19,916 bases of DNA, taken from contig MFIX01000245.1 of assembly GCA_001780825.1 (NCBI GenBank), forward strand, positions 1 through 19,916, written 5' to 3'. The translations under genes and the position numbers were made by a program. This document shows positions 1 through 7,501 of this stretch, piece after piece. Origin of the DNA: Candidatus Glassbacteria bacterium RIFCSPLOWO2_12_FULL_58_11 (GTDB lineage Bacteria > Gemmatimonadota > Glassbacteria > GWA2-58-10). The number at the start of each line of letters is the position of its first letter. The stretch's first letter is position 1. The notes under the pieces were generated by a model. It did no database searches. It saw only the letters and a list, made by a program, of their open reading frames with translations, and was not told the origin of the DNA.

Positions 1-764
1 GGCCGCAGTACCAGATTTACTACAATCATAAGGAACACTACCTGTTTTTCCCCTGGAACCTCGATGAGCCGACTCGCGATGAGGATCTCGGCGCCCTGCA
101 GTATCTGGGGGAAATCCTCGATGAGGGCTTCCCGGCCAATGACCCGGTCCACGTGGCTTTCCGCCTGGATATCGGACATTTCTATTGCGAAAATGTCAAA
201 GATTGCCAGTACCCGCGCAACACCAGCCGCGTGGTGATCGACCGGCTGGGCCCCCTGGTCGATCTCTGGAATATCGGCAGCCCGCATTATTGGGCGAACC
301 TGCCCAAGGTCCGCGAGCTCAAGGCTCAGGGCAAGACCATGTATTTCTACAATGGCACGCCGCCGGTGACCGATCCGCTGCTGAAAGCGGTTTTCTGGGG
401 CTGGTACGGCTACAAGTACGAGGCCGATGGGATATGCTTCTGGAACGCCACCGACTGGACCGACTGGGACACCGATGCTCCGCCAGCCGACCCTTACACA
501 AATGCCGGGGGACATTACCGGGGTTTCTCGATGGTATTTTACCCGGGATATAAATATCACTTCGATGGTCCCGTGCCCAGCCTGCGGCTTAAAACCATGC
601 GGCGCGGGTTCCAGGATTTCGAATATGCGCGCCTGCTCGAGGAGCAGGGCCGCCTGAGCCGGCCGGAGATAATCAAGCTGGCCGATGAGCTGCTGCTGGG
701 GGAAAAACCGGATTACCCGGCCCTGCGCCAGCGCCTGTTCGACAGTCTGAACGCGAAAAAATAG
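1..764 (+). CDS. DUF4091 domain protein, C-terminal part (5' end outside window)
   Basis: The frame is open from base 3 to the TAG at 762-764, giving 253 residues with no start inside a plausible N-terminus, so this is the C-terminal part of a larger gene cut by the window edge. The fragment contains an aromatic-rich stretch (FWGWYGYKYEADGICFWN) and near its end the hallmark LRLKTMRRGFQDFEYARLLEE-type segment, which matches the end of DUF4091 (Pfam family, typically the C-terminal TIM-barrel-like module of glycoside-hydrolase-like proteins). Repeated acidic and aromatic residues fit a carbohydrate-active fold. No catalytic assignment is possible because the family has no well-defined activity and the N-terminus is missing. 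A GTG at 153 could be read as a start but the open frame continues upstream in good homology-like sequence, so I treat it as internal. It is followed by a beta-helix lipoprotein and a dockerin protein on the same strand, which suggests an extracellular or glycan-related role. Confidence 0.8.
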   Translation, partial: PQYQIYYNHKEHYLFFPWNLDEPTRDEDLGALQYLGEILDEGFPANDPVHVAFRLDIGHFYCENVKDCQYPRNTSRVVIDRLGPLVDLWNIGSPHYWANLPKVRELKAQGKTMYFYNGTPPVTDPLLKAVFWGWYGYKYEADGICFWNATDWTDWDTDAPPADPYTNAGGHYRGFSMVFYPGYKYHFDGPVPSLRLKTMRRGFQDFEYARLLEEQGRLSRPEIIKLADELLLGEKPDYPALRQRLFDSLNAKK

Positions 765-769
765 CGGAG

Positions 770-788
770 AAGAACAATCGTTCTTTTT
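770..788 (+). terminator. Weak intrinsic terminator after the DUF4091 gene
   Basis: A six-base stem AAGAAC / GTTCTT (770-775 and 780-785) with a 4-base loop runs directly into a T tract (784-788), six bases after the stop codon. The stem is short and AT-rich, so the site is weak, but its position and T-run fit a rho-independent terminator. Confidence 0.4.
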
Positions 789-857
789 GTACTACGTCCA
801 GTGTGAGTCGGATTAAGTTTAACGGAACAACGCACTATTTAGGATTAATAAGCTATC

Positions 858-886
858 GTAGGGGAGGGTTTTAAACCCTCCCCCTA
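858..886. repeat. GTAGGGG-type palindrome, copy 1
   Basis: Inverted repeat with 11-bp perfect arms (GGGGAGGGTTT at 861-871, AAACCCTCCCC at 873-883) around a single T. The flanking TA (859-860) pairs with TA (885-886) across one bulged C (884). Its ends (GTAGGGG...CCCCTA) are shared with the palindromes at 2455-2482 and 13417-13444, while the core differs, so the three look like members of one dispersed hairpin family. It lies between two genes transcribed in the same direction and has no T tract after it. Confidence 0.75.
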
Positions 887-955
887 AAGTTCCGATCAAT
901 GCCCATCCAGACAGGAATTCTTTCAAGACGCTTTTAAACTCACGGAGGCCTGACT

Positions 956-2275
956 ATGAACGCCCGGAATAATATCACTGCTAGCTGCCTGCTCCTTTGC
1001 GCTTTGCTCCTGTTCGCAAGCGCCTGCCAGAAAATGGAGACCGGCGACCAAACCGCGCCTGCCGCGCCGCGTAAAATCACGGTGGCCCAGCAGGGTCCGG
1101 CGGATGTAATAGGAACAGACAATGAGGCGCTTCAAAAAGCGGCGGACATGCTCAACACCGGAGACACGCTTGAGATCGGACCCGGTGTTTACACCCTGGA
1201 AAACAGCGTGGTCATCCCGGTCTGCGGAGTGGTGGTGCGCGGTGTTCCTGGAGAAACGATCCTCAAGAAGGGTCCGGGGGTGGAGAGCAAGGTCGTGGAT
1301 GCCGGGGACTGGGGCGAGAGCGACCTGGTGCTGGCCGAGCCGGAAAAATTTCATCCCGGCATGGGAGTATCCATGCTGGATGATGTCAACCAGTGGGGCT
1401 ATAGTGTGGTCGTGGCGACTGTAAAGCGGATCGATGGCGATACTGTCCGCTTAAGCGAGCGCTCGATCAACGACCTGGATTATATCGACGGGAACGCGAG
1501 GCTCGCCAACAGCTTCCCGCTGCTCTGCGCTTTCGGCAAGCGCGATATCACTTTCGAGGGGATCACGGTCGATGGCAATAAGGAAGAAAACGCCACGCTG
1601 CTTGACGGCTGCCGGGGCGGCGCCTTTTACCTCTTCGACTGCCGCGCCTGCACCCTGCGCGACTGCGTGGCCCGCAACTATAACGGCGACGGGATATCCT
1701 TCCAGATAACCGACAGTATCAGCGTGATCAACTGCGAGTCCAGCGGCCACGCGGGCTATGGCATCCACCCGGGAACCGGCAGCTCGCACAGTCTGGTGCA
1801 GGACTGCAAGGCCCACGATAACGGCCGGGTCGGGCTGTTCCTCTGCTACCGGGTCCGTTTCGGCACTTTCACAGGAAACCTGCTGGAGAATAACAGCGAT
1901 TACGGCATCTCGATCGGCCATAAGGATTCGGACAACCTGTTTACAGACAACACGGTGCGCAACAACGGTTTCAGCGGAGTTTATTTCAGGAAAGATCCGG
2001 TCCAGGTCGGCGGCCACCGCAATGTCTTCCGCAACAACACGATCCTGGACAACGGGGACAGCCGTCGCGGCTATGGCGTCTATGTGGAGGCCACCAACCA
2101 GGATGAGGTCTTCGAGAACAATCAGATTTCCGAGACCCGCTCCGGCAATGAGCGCACCCAGCAGTATGGCGTATATGTGACCCGCGGCGAGAGTTCGGTA
2201 AAACTGGCCGACAATACAGTCCAGGGCAACCTGAAAGGCGAGTATCTGAACGAGAACGGGACGGCGCTGAAATAA
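956..2275 (+). CDS. Right-handed parallel beta-helix lipoprotein
   Basis: The 439-residue protein starts at ATG 956, seven bases after a GGAGG at 944-948. The N-terminus is a short basic region, a hydrophobic core (residues 11-22) and FASA-C24, a lipobox with a slightly atypical -3 residue, so the mature protein is predicted to be lipid-anchored and exported. Residues ~55-160 resemble the N-terminal cap of pectate-lyase-like proteins (DTLEIGPGVYTLENSVVIP, a typical first coil). From ~190 to ~430 there are repeated turns with asparagine ladders and PbH1-type repeats (for example FTGNLLENNSDYGIS, FTDNTVRNNGFSGVYF, FRNNTILDNGD, FENNQIS). This matches the NosD / right-handed beta-helix superfamily, whose members bind or cleave polysaccharides or act as structural proteins. 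I see no diagnostic catalytic triad, so substrate and enzymatic activity are unassigned. It sits between the DUF4091 gene and the dockerin protein. Confidence 0.85.
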   Translation: MNARNNITASCLLLCALLLFASACQKMETGDQTAPAAPRKITVAQQGPADVIGTDNEALQKAADMLNTGDTLEIGPGVYTLENSVVIPVCGVVVRGVPGETILKKGPGVESKVVDAGDWGESDLVLAEPEKFHPGMGVSMLDDVNQWGYSVVVATVKRIDGDTVRLSERSINDLDYIDGNARLANSFPLLCAFGKRDITFEGITVDGNKEENATLLDGCRGGAFYLFDCRACTLRDCVARNYNGDGISFQITDSISVINCESSGHAGYGIHPGTGSSHSLVQDCKAHDNGRVGLFLCYRVRFGTFTGNLLENNSDYGISIGHKDSDNLFTDNTVRNNGFSGVYFRKDPVQVGGHRNVFRNNTILDNGDSRRGYGVYVEATNQDEVFENNQISETRSGNERTQQYGVYVTRGESSVKLADNTVQGNLKGEYLNENGTALK

Positions 2276-2375
2276 GCGAATGAATATCAGCCGCCAGGTA
2301 TCTCCGGATAACTTTCACAAGAGCATAATCATAAGCAGAATGTTGCCCGACGTGGCTCCAAAGAGTGTTAGCCGC

Positions 2376-2410
2376 CTCCCCCTTTGAAAAAGGGGATCGA
2401 GGGGGATTTA
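2376..2410. repeat. CCCCTTT/AAAGGGG intergenic hairpin
   Basis: CCCCTTT (2379-2385) and AAAGGGG (2389-2395) form a 7-bp stem around a 3-base loop, followed by a second G-run GGGGGATTT (2401-2409). From memory, similar C-run/G-run hairpins are dispersed in spacers of many environmental bacterial genomes. It lies 45 bases before the palindrome at 2455, so the spacer holds two different repeat elements. Confidence 0.55.
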
Positions 2411-2454
2411 ATCAGATACCTCGCTGCAGGCCGCGTGCTAGTTCATTTGCTAAT

Positions 2455-2482
2455 GTAGGGGAGACGCATGCGTCTCTCCTAC
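2455..2482. repeat. GTAGGGG-type palindrome, copy 2
   Basis: A 28-base palindrome with left half GTAGGGGAGACGCA and right half TGCGTCTCTCCTAC. It is perfect except for one G:T position. The centre is CGCATGCG, identical to the centre of the copy at 13417-13444. Confidence 0.85.
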
Positions 2483-2547
2483 GGCCGATGCTTTTTACCT
2501 AAGATGAATGTTTATTTCAAGATGCAGATAACCTAAGCGGTAGAAAC

Positions 2548-5109
2548 ATGCTATCGAATAAGACACGAAGATTTTCCGGTCTCTCCGCTCTATTAATTTT
2601 CCTGGCCTTCTCTTTTTCTCTATCCAGGCTTGCTGCTCAGGACTCACTCGCGGCCTACCGGGAAGATTTCAACGGCGACGGCCTAGCAAGCTCCGAGGAT
2701 GTGCTCTCGATGCTCAGGCTCTGCCAGGAGAACCACAACCACCCGAGCCTGGATTATAATGGCGACGGGCATATCAACATGTCGGACGCTGTCATGCTGA
2801 CGCTCAATATCCGCAACGGCAGGCTCCAGATGGTCAGCCCGGCGCTTGCCGCCTGGAGCTCACCAGGCTTCGGCGGCGGCGGAGCGATGTTCCTTCCCAC
2901 GGTCGACCCGTTTGATCCGGACCATGTGATTCTCGCCTCTGACATGACCGGCTCCTTCGTGACCGTCGATAACGGCGCAACCTGGCGCAATTTCAACCTG
3001 CGCACCCGGGTGGATGATATCGAGTTCGACCCCTCGACCCGGGGCCGAGTTTATGCCCTGAACACAGGGCTTTACCGCAGCGATGACGGCGGGCAGCGCT
3101 GGAGCCTGATCTACCCCACGCCGGCGCAACTGATCGAGGAGAAGATGACCGGCGACCACGCCGACCAGTGGTTTTACAGCACCGAGGGCGACAAGCTGCC
3201 CGAATGGGGCTACTATAAAGTGCGGGTAGATCCCGCCGATCCGAACCACCTGGTTATCGCCAAGTTCCCGCCCTGGATGGGCCGGATCGCTATAATCGTT
3301 TCCCACGATGCCGGGCTGAGCTGGCAGAAAATGGTCGAGATTCCGCCCTCGGATGTCCTGGCGATCTTTCCCGGAGCCTGGTGGGGCAAACCCGAGGAAA
3401 TGACCATAATCTGCGTGGACCGGGCATTCCGGTTCGATGAGGCCAGCGGCCGCCTGGATACCCTGGCACTGCCGCAGACACCGGTGGCCGCCGCCAAAGG
3501 CGGGATTTATGGCGGGAGCGAGCCCGGCTCCGCGCTTTATGTCCTGGGCACACGGCCCTACCGCTCGGAGGACGGCGGAGCGACCTGGACTCTGGCCGCC
3601 GGCGGCCTGCCCTCCGGGGCCGGCTTTACCACGCTCGAGGTCTGCGGGAAAAGCGCCCGCACGGTCTATCTGGCCTGCAACTCAGTCTCCGGGAATTACC
3701 AGTTCGGTATTTTCAAAACCACGGATGGCGGCGGCACCTGGAGCTGGGTTTACAAGGCGGATGGCAATTCCGTGATCTCCGCCAATTACCGCTCCTCCTG
3801 GATGGATAAAAGCTACGGCCCCTCCTGGCGCGGCGATCCGCTTTCGCTGGGAGTCAGCGCGACCAATGCCGATATCTGCTATGCCACGGATTACGGCAGC
3901 GCGTACCGTACCCTGGACGGCGGAAAGAACTGGGAGCAGGTATACAGCAACAACCTGCCGGACGGCACCTACACCAGCCGCGGACTGAATGTAACCGCGA
4001 CCTACGGCGTCCATTTCGATCCCTTCGACAGCCTGCGCGTACTGCTCTCCTGCACCGATATCGGGATGTTCGCCTCGGCCAATGGAGGCCAGTCCTGGTC
4101 CCATGCGATCTACGGCATACCCTCCGAGTGGCGGAACACCTGCTACTGGGCAGCCTTCGACCCCGAGGTCAAAGGCCGGGTCTGGTCGGTCTGGAGTGAC
4201 GCCCACGACCTGCCGCGGCAGAAGATGATGACCTCGGGCAAACTCGCCAAAGGCGGCTACTATGGCGGAGTGGCGCTGTCCGACGACAGCGGGGTTACCT
4301 GGAAGACCAGCAACGCCTACATGCCGGCCAACACAGTCTGCACGCATATCCTGCTCGACCCCGCCAGCTCGTCAAGCTCACGCACGCTATATGTTTGCGC
4401 TTTCAGCAGCGGGGTATATAAATCGACCGATGGCGGGAAAAGATGGAACGCGGCCTCGAATGGCCTGGGCAATAACCGCAATGCCTGGCGCATGGTCCGC
4501 CTGCCGGACGGCACCCTCTACCTGCTCGTGGCTCGCGGCTGGGAGAGCGGGAAAGTGATCGGCGGGATCCTGTACCGCAGCAGCGATGCGGCGGCCAATT
4601 GGGTCCCGGTCGCCCTGCCCGCGGGATACAATTTCCCCAACGACCTGATTTACGATCCCGCCGACCCGCAGCGCCTGTTCCTCTGCTGCTGGCCCACCGA
4701 AGACCGGACTGTCGAGCCCTGGGTGGAACGCCACGGCGGACTGCTGCGCTCTGAGGACGGCGGCAAAAGTTGGATGCAGGTGTTCGATGACGGGGCGCAT
4801 GTCTATGCCGCGGCCCTGGACCCCGTACATCCATCGAGCCTTATTATCAGCACTTTCGACAGCGGGACTTTCCGCAGCGATGATCTCGGCGAGAGTTGGT
4901 ACCGCCTGGAGGGCTTTAACTTCAAGTGGGGCTACCGGCCGATCTTCGATCCCCGCAACCCGGATATGATCTATATGACCACCTTCGGCGGGGGAGTCTA
5001 TTATGGGCCGGCGGTCGGCGTGCGCGGCGCTTTCGAGGACATCGAGAACGACCAGGGCTTCCGCTGGCAGAGCTACCGCAACGGAGCGCATATCAAGCCC
5101 GGCCTCTGA
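2548..5109 (+). CDS. Secreted dockerin plus Asp-box (BNR) beta-propeller protein, GH74/sortilin-like
   Basis: 853 residues. The N-terminus (residues 1-30: basic start, hydrophobic 11-25, then LAAQDS) is a signal peptide. Residues 40-51 (D40, N42, D44, D51) and 69-80 (D69, N71, D73, N77, D80) are two EF-hand-like calcium loops of the form DxNGDG separated by a short helix: a type I dockerin. It sits at the N-terminus of the mature protein, whereas dockerins are usually C-terminal. From about residue 138 to 784 I count roughly 12 Asp-box motifs (TVDNGATW, SDDGGQRW, SHDAGLSW, SEDGGATW, TTDGGGTW, TLDGGKNW, SANGGQSW, SDDSGVTW, STDGGKRW, a degenerate SSDAAANW, SEDGGKSW, SDDLGESW). This number and the length fit a double seven-bladed propeller as in GH74 xyloglucanases or VPS10/sortilin-like proteins. 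Catalytic acids cannot be assigned by eye, so enzyme activity is open. The Shine-Dalgarno before ATG 2548 is poor. A strong terminator follows at 5191. Confidence 0.85.
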   Translation: MLSNKTRRFSGLSALLIFLAFSFSLSRLAAQDSLAAYREDFNGDGLASSEDVLSMLRLCQENHNHPSLDYNGDGHINMSDAVMLTLNIRNGRLQMVSPALAAWSSPGFGGGGAMFLPTVDPFDPDHVILASDMTGSFVTVDNGATWRNFNLRTRVDDIEFDPSTRGRVYALNTGLYRSDDGGQRWSLIYPTPAQLIEEKMTGDHADQWFYSTEGDKLPEWGYYKVRVDPADPNHLVIAKFPPWMGRIAIIVSHDAGLSWQKMVEIPPSDVLAIFPGAWWGKPEEMTIICVDRAFRFDEASGRLDTLALPQTPVAAAKGGIYGGSEPGSALYVLGTRPYRSEDGGATWTLAAGGLPSGAGFTTLEVCGKSARTVYLACNSVSGNYQFGIFKTTDGGGTWSWVYKADGNSVISANYRSSWMDKSYGPSWRGDPLSLGVSATNADICYATDYGSAYRTLDGGKNWEQVYSNNLPDGTYTSRGLNVTATYGVHFDPFDSLRVLLSCTDIGMFASANGGQSWSHAIYGIPSEWRNTCYWAAFDPEVKGRVWSVWSDAHDLPRQKMMTSGKLAKGGYYGGVALSDDSGVTWKTSNAYMPANTVCTHILLDPASSSSSRTLYVCAFSSGVYKSTDGGKRWNAASNGLGNNRNAWRMVRLPDGTLYLLVARGWESGKVIGGILYRSSDAAANWVPVALPAGYNFPNDLIYDPADPQRLFLCCWPTEDRTVEPWVERHGGLLRSEDGGKSWMQVFDDGAHVYAAALDPVHPSSLIISTFDSGTFRSDDLGESWYRLEGFNFKWGYRPIFDPRNPDMIYMTTFGGGVYYGPAVGVRGAFEDIENDQGFRWQSYRNGAHIKPGL

Positions 5110-5190
5110 GCCGCGGCAGATTGTGAATTCTAAGAACATTAAGCAATTACAAGGTCACGGCAAAGGAAATACATCGGCTTATCGAAAATA

Positions 5191-5225
5191 AACCGGGGCA
5201 GCCTTTTCGAAGCCGCCCCGGTTTT
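5191..5225. terminator. Intrinsic terminator, probably bidirectional
   Basis: A perfect 9-bp GC-rich stem AACCGGGGC (5191-5199) / GCCCCGGTT (5215-5223), with two further inner pairs, is followed by TTTT on the + strand (5222-5225). Read on the - strand it is followed by TTTATTTT (complement of 5184-5192). It lies between the + strand dockerin gene and the - strand DUF2490 gene, so it could end both transcripts. Confidence 0.85.
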
Positions 5226-5303
5226 GCTTCTGCCGGCGGGTGAAGTGCGACAAAACCAGTATATCTAATATAAATAGCCAGCCGTCTATTCAAGCACCGG
5301 CTG

Positions 5304-5993
5304 TTAGAAATGACGGGCGATCCGGTCGAAGTTAAGCATGACGCTGGTACCGATAACCGGATCGTGGTCCCATTTTCCGGTAGCCGGCAGCTTGTCTGAG
5401 CGGTACTGGAAGAACGTCGTCAGGTCGAGGTTTTTACAAAGCTGCCACTTGAAACCGGTGTCGAGCCAGTTGGTGTTCCAGCGGTCGCTGGGACCAAGCG
5501 CGGAAACCTGAAGCCAGAAATCGTTGTACACGTACCAGTTGCACTTGCGCCAGCCGATATTGAAGCGGTGGGTCAATCGCGGCCTGACCCGGATGAATTG
5601 CCGGCCCACGTTCCCCAGCCGCGTGTGTATGCGCGTACGTATATCGAAAGTATTGCCTCCCTTATTGAAAAGCTTGACAGTCGGATCGATAAACAGGTTC
5701 TTCTCGACCTGCCAGCTCCCCGGCTTCTGCTCCTGGGACTTGTTGCGGTAAAGGACGCGCACATCCACCCATTTATTGATCCGCACTCCCGGGCCAATCT
5801 CGAAACGCCACCAGTAGTAGTCCTGAATATCATCCCGGACCCGCATCTGGTAATCCGACACCAGGAGCCAGTTCTTATTGATATTATAGAGCACGCCGTA
5901 CTCGCCCCAATGTTCGGTTTCTCCCGCAAAAAGGCTCAAAAAGCGGATCAGCATGAACACGGAGGCCGCCAAAAATATACGCAGAGTCTGCAT
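5304..5993 (-). CDS. DUF2490 family outer-membrane beta-barrel protein
   Basis: 229 residues, ATG at 5993 preceded by GAGG five bases upstream (GACAGGAGATGAGGAAAAT before ATG). Residues 1-23 form a signal peptide ending near LFAGE. The mature part opens with HWGEYGVLYNINKNWLL and continues with alternating aromatic/polar strands (RVLYRNKSQEQ, RTRIHTRLGN, RVRPRLTHRFNIG, FFQYRSDKL), and the protein ends in a terminal phenylalanine. This pattern matches DUF2490, a family of small outer-membrane barrels of unknown function. The 370-base spacer ahead of it contains a direct-repeat site at 6040-6057 that resembles a PhoB/PhoP box with a TATAAT-like element about 10 bases further on, so phosphate control is possible. 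It is the last gene of the - strand phoR-phoU-modA block, though probably its own transcript. Confidence 0.75.
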   Translation of the reverse strand: MQTLRIFLAASVFMLIRFLSLFAGETEHWGEYGVLYNINKNWLLVSDYQMRVRDDIQDYYWWRFEIGPGVRINKWVDVRVLYRNKSQEQKPGSWQVEKNLFIDPTVKLFNKGGNTFDIRTRIHTRLGNVGRQFIRVRPRLTHRFNIGWRKCNWYVYNDFWLQVSALGPSDRWNTNWLDTGFKWQLCKNLDLTTFFQYRSDKLPATGKWDHDPVIGTSVMLNFDRIARHF

Positions 5994-6039
5994 ATTTTCC
6001 TCATCTCCTGTCGGATCCCCGCTTTATGAAGGGGAATCC

Positions 6040-6057
6040 TTACAGAAATCTTAACAT
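6040..6057 (-). promoter_or_regulatory. Pho-box-like direct repeat upstream of the DUF2490 gene
   Basis: On the - strand, ATGTTAA (6057-6051) and TCTGTAA (6046-6040) are spaced 11 bases apart, the helical repeat used by OmpR-family regulators such as PhoB. Ten bases further comes TCATAA, a possible -10, and the site ends 47 bases before the ATG. It is more divergent than the GTTAG sites near phoU and modA. Confidence 0.4.
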
Positions 6058-6322
6058 AAATTCTGTTCTTAAATTGCCTGTCGAGTATGGGCGGATTTGT
6101 CAACTTTGTCGCCCGGATGGTTGAAAAGGCGAAAAAAGTGCCTGGGGAGCCGTTGAGAAGGTAATCTCAACGAACTGTAAGTATTTCCTCCATCAGATTT
6201 TAACGGCAATCTCTCCTTTCTGAAATTAGTGGAAAATCAGGTACCCGGACTTCGAACTGGTTTGACTTAAAAATTAACCCGAATGGGAAAACTCATCCTG
6301 CCCGCTTTTGACAATTTTCCGG

Positions 6323-6361
6323 TCGAGGATCACCTCCCGCTCTCCGAATACTGATCCTCGA
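6323..6361 (-). terminator. Hairpin after modA, terminator-like
   Basis: A perfect 10-bp stem TCGAGGATCA (6323-6332) / TGATCCTCGA (6352-6361) with a 19-base loop begins two bases beyond the modA stop codon. On the - strand it is followed by CCGGAAAATTGTC, which lacks a clean T tract, so it may be a weak terminator or an mRNA 3'-end stabiliser. Confidence 0.45.
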
Positions 6362-6363
6362 TT

Positions 6364-7167
6364 TCAGGGAACCTGGAACCCCTGTTTCTTAAGAATTTCG
6401 TGGAACCTGGCCGTCTTCAGGAAAGCGACGAACGCCGCGGCGGCAGCTTTGGATTTCGAGGCAGCGAGCACGCCGGTAATATAGGTAACCGGCGTATGCG
6501 ATTCCTCCGGAAATTCAAATGCAGTTTTGACCTTTTTTGAAAGCATGGCGTCGGTCCTGTACACCAGACCCGCCTCCACGACACCGGTTTCCACGTTAGT
6601 CAAAACGGCCCGGACATCTTGCGTCAGAACCAGCTTTCCCTGGTCCATCATCTTGTCCCAGATCTTGAAATGTTTGAGGGCTTCCATGGCGTATTTCCCG
6701 GCCGGGACATGTTCCGGATCGCCGATACTGATCAGCTCGAGGCCCAAAAGGTCCCGCGGACCTGCCGGGACTGTCGCGCTGGCGGCCGGGACCGCGCAGA
6801 CCAGGATGTTGCGGGCGAACATCAGGCGGCTTTCCGGCACGATCAGCTTTTTCTCCTCCAGGTAGGTCAGCCATTTTTCATCGGCGGTGACGAAGATATC
6901 GGTTGGAGCGCCGGCCTCGATCTTGCGGGCCAGGGCGCCCGAGGAGCCGAAATCGAAATCGACGCTGATATTCGACTGCGCCTTAAATAAGACAGCCGCC
7001 GCCTCGAGCACCTCGGTGGTGCTGGCCGCGGCTGAAACGGTAATGGCTTTGGGAGCCGATTTTGCCGTCTGCCCTTGACTGTCGCTTTCGGACAGCCCAA
7101 TTGACAATAGGAAGACCAGCAGCGAAAGCCGGAGCGAATTGCAGGTAGCGGCAGCAGGTCTCAGCAT
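6364..7167 (-). CDS. modA: Molybdate ABC transporter substrate-binding protein
   Basis: 267 residues, ATG at 7167 preceded by GGAGG at a 7-base spacing. Residues 1-30 form a signal peptide, so the protein acts in the periplasm. Family motifs run in order: VSAAAST (45-50), GSSGALARKIEAGAPTDIF (74-92), IGDPEHVPAGKYA (148-160), VRAVLTNVETG (185-195) and AGLVYRTDA (199-207). The ligand positions of E. coli ModA (S12, S39, A125, V152, Y170) map to S49, S76, A156, V185 and Y203, with the 27- and 18-residue spacings kept, so it should bind molybdate or tungstate. No modB permease or modC ATPase is present here. Instead it follows phoU, and a GTTAG-type Pho-box-like repeat lies 39 bases before its start. 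Either the permease is encoded elsewhere, or this ModA serves another oxyanion or a scavenging role under phosphate limitation; the second option is inference. Confidence 0.9.
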   Translation of the reverse strand: MLRPAAATCNSLRLSLLVFLLSIGLSESDSQGQTAKSAPKAITVSAAASTTEVLEAAAVLFKAQSNISVDFDFGSSGALARKIEAGAPTDIFVTADEKWLTYLEEKKLIVPESRLMFARNILVCAVPAASATVPAGPRDLLGLELISIGDPEHVPAGKYAMEALKHFKIWDKMMDQGKLVLTQDVRAVLTNVETGVVEAGLVYRTDAMLSKKVKTAFEFPEESHTPVTYITGVLAASKSKAAAAAFVAFLKTARFHEILKKQGFQVP

Positions 7168-7501
7168 GGTTTACCTCCGTTAACACCGGTAGCGGCAGGG
7201 AGTTTCTAACAATATTCTAACAGAATTGGGGGCAAAAAAATTCCCGCTCTCCCTCTGTGCGCTCGTGGATGCCCGGCGGCTTCAGCTCATGTATCGTACC
7301 GCGCGGTCTCAGAGCGGGCAGGGTGGTGAATTAATAGAACGATGCCCGGGATAAAATAAACTGATGTCCTTCACGGCAAGCTTATCTTTTCCGGCCAAGC
7401 CCTCCCTTCCTTTTGGATGAACATTTTTCCATTATGAACGAAGGCGCATTCAAGCGGCCGGCCGAATACCTCGCCCCCGGACCGGCGGAACCGGGAGCGG
7501 C
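7168..7501. other. Intergenic spacer between phoU and modA
   Basis: A 334-base gap with no supported gene. The modA-proximal end carries its ribosome-binding site and the 11-bp-period direct repeat at 7206-7223. The remainder (about 7230-7500) shows no clear promoter, terminator or repeat, so modA may have its own transcript rather than being co-transcribed with phoU. Confidence 0.55.
7206..7223 (-). promoter_or_regulatory. Pho-box-like direct repeat upstream of modA
   Basis: On the coding (-) strand the sequence reads CTGTTAG AATA TTGTTAG, two heptamers exactly 11 bases apart. This aligns with the E. coli PhoB box (CTGTCAT repeated at 11 bp) and, on the other strand, with the TTAACA-type repeats of B. 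subtilis PhoP. The 17-mer TGTTAGAATATTGTTAG also occurs, inverted, at 8552-8568 beyond phoU. The site ends 39 bases before the modA ATG; the -10 region is not obvious. Confidence 0.6.

Larger units (their letters stand above)
5994..6363. other. Intergenic spacer between modA and the DUF2490 gene
   Basis: No gene is supported here. It holds, from the DUF2490 side, a near-inverted repeat GGATCCCC/GGGGAATCC (6013-6039), the Pho-box-like repeat (6040-6057), a perfect 8-bp hairpin CGTTGAGA / TCTCAACG with a 6-base loop (6151-6172), and a 10-bp hairpin TCGAGGATCA / TGATCCTCGA (6323-6361) just after the modA stop. The hairpin at 6151 has no assigned role. Confidence 0.6.

Noticed and set aside
3682..4347. 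A 221-codon - strand frame (and others) opposite the Asp-box protein
   Set aside because: Shadow of the repeated Asp-box coding sequence; no ribosome-binding site or motif.
6117..6164. A 15-codon + strand frame MVEKAKKVPGEPLRR
   Set aside because: Too short, no Shine-Dalgarno, and it ends inside a hairpin.
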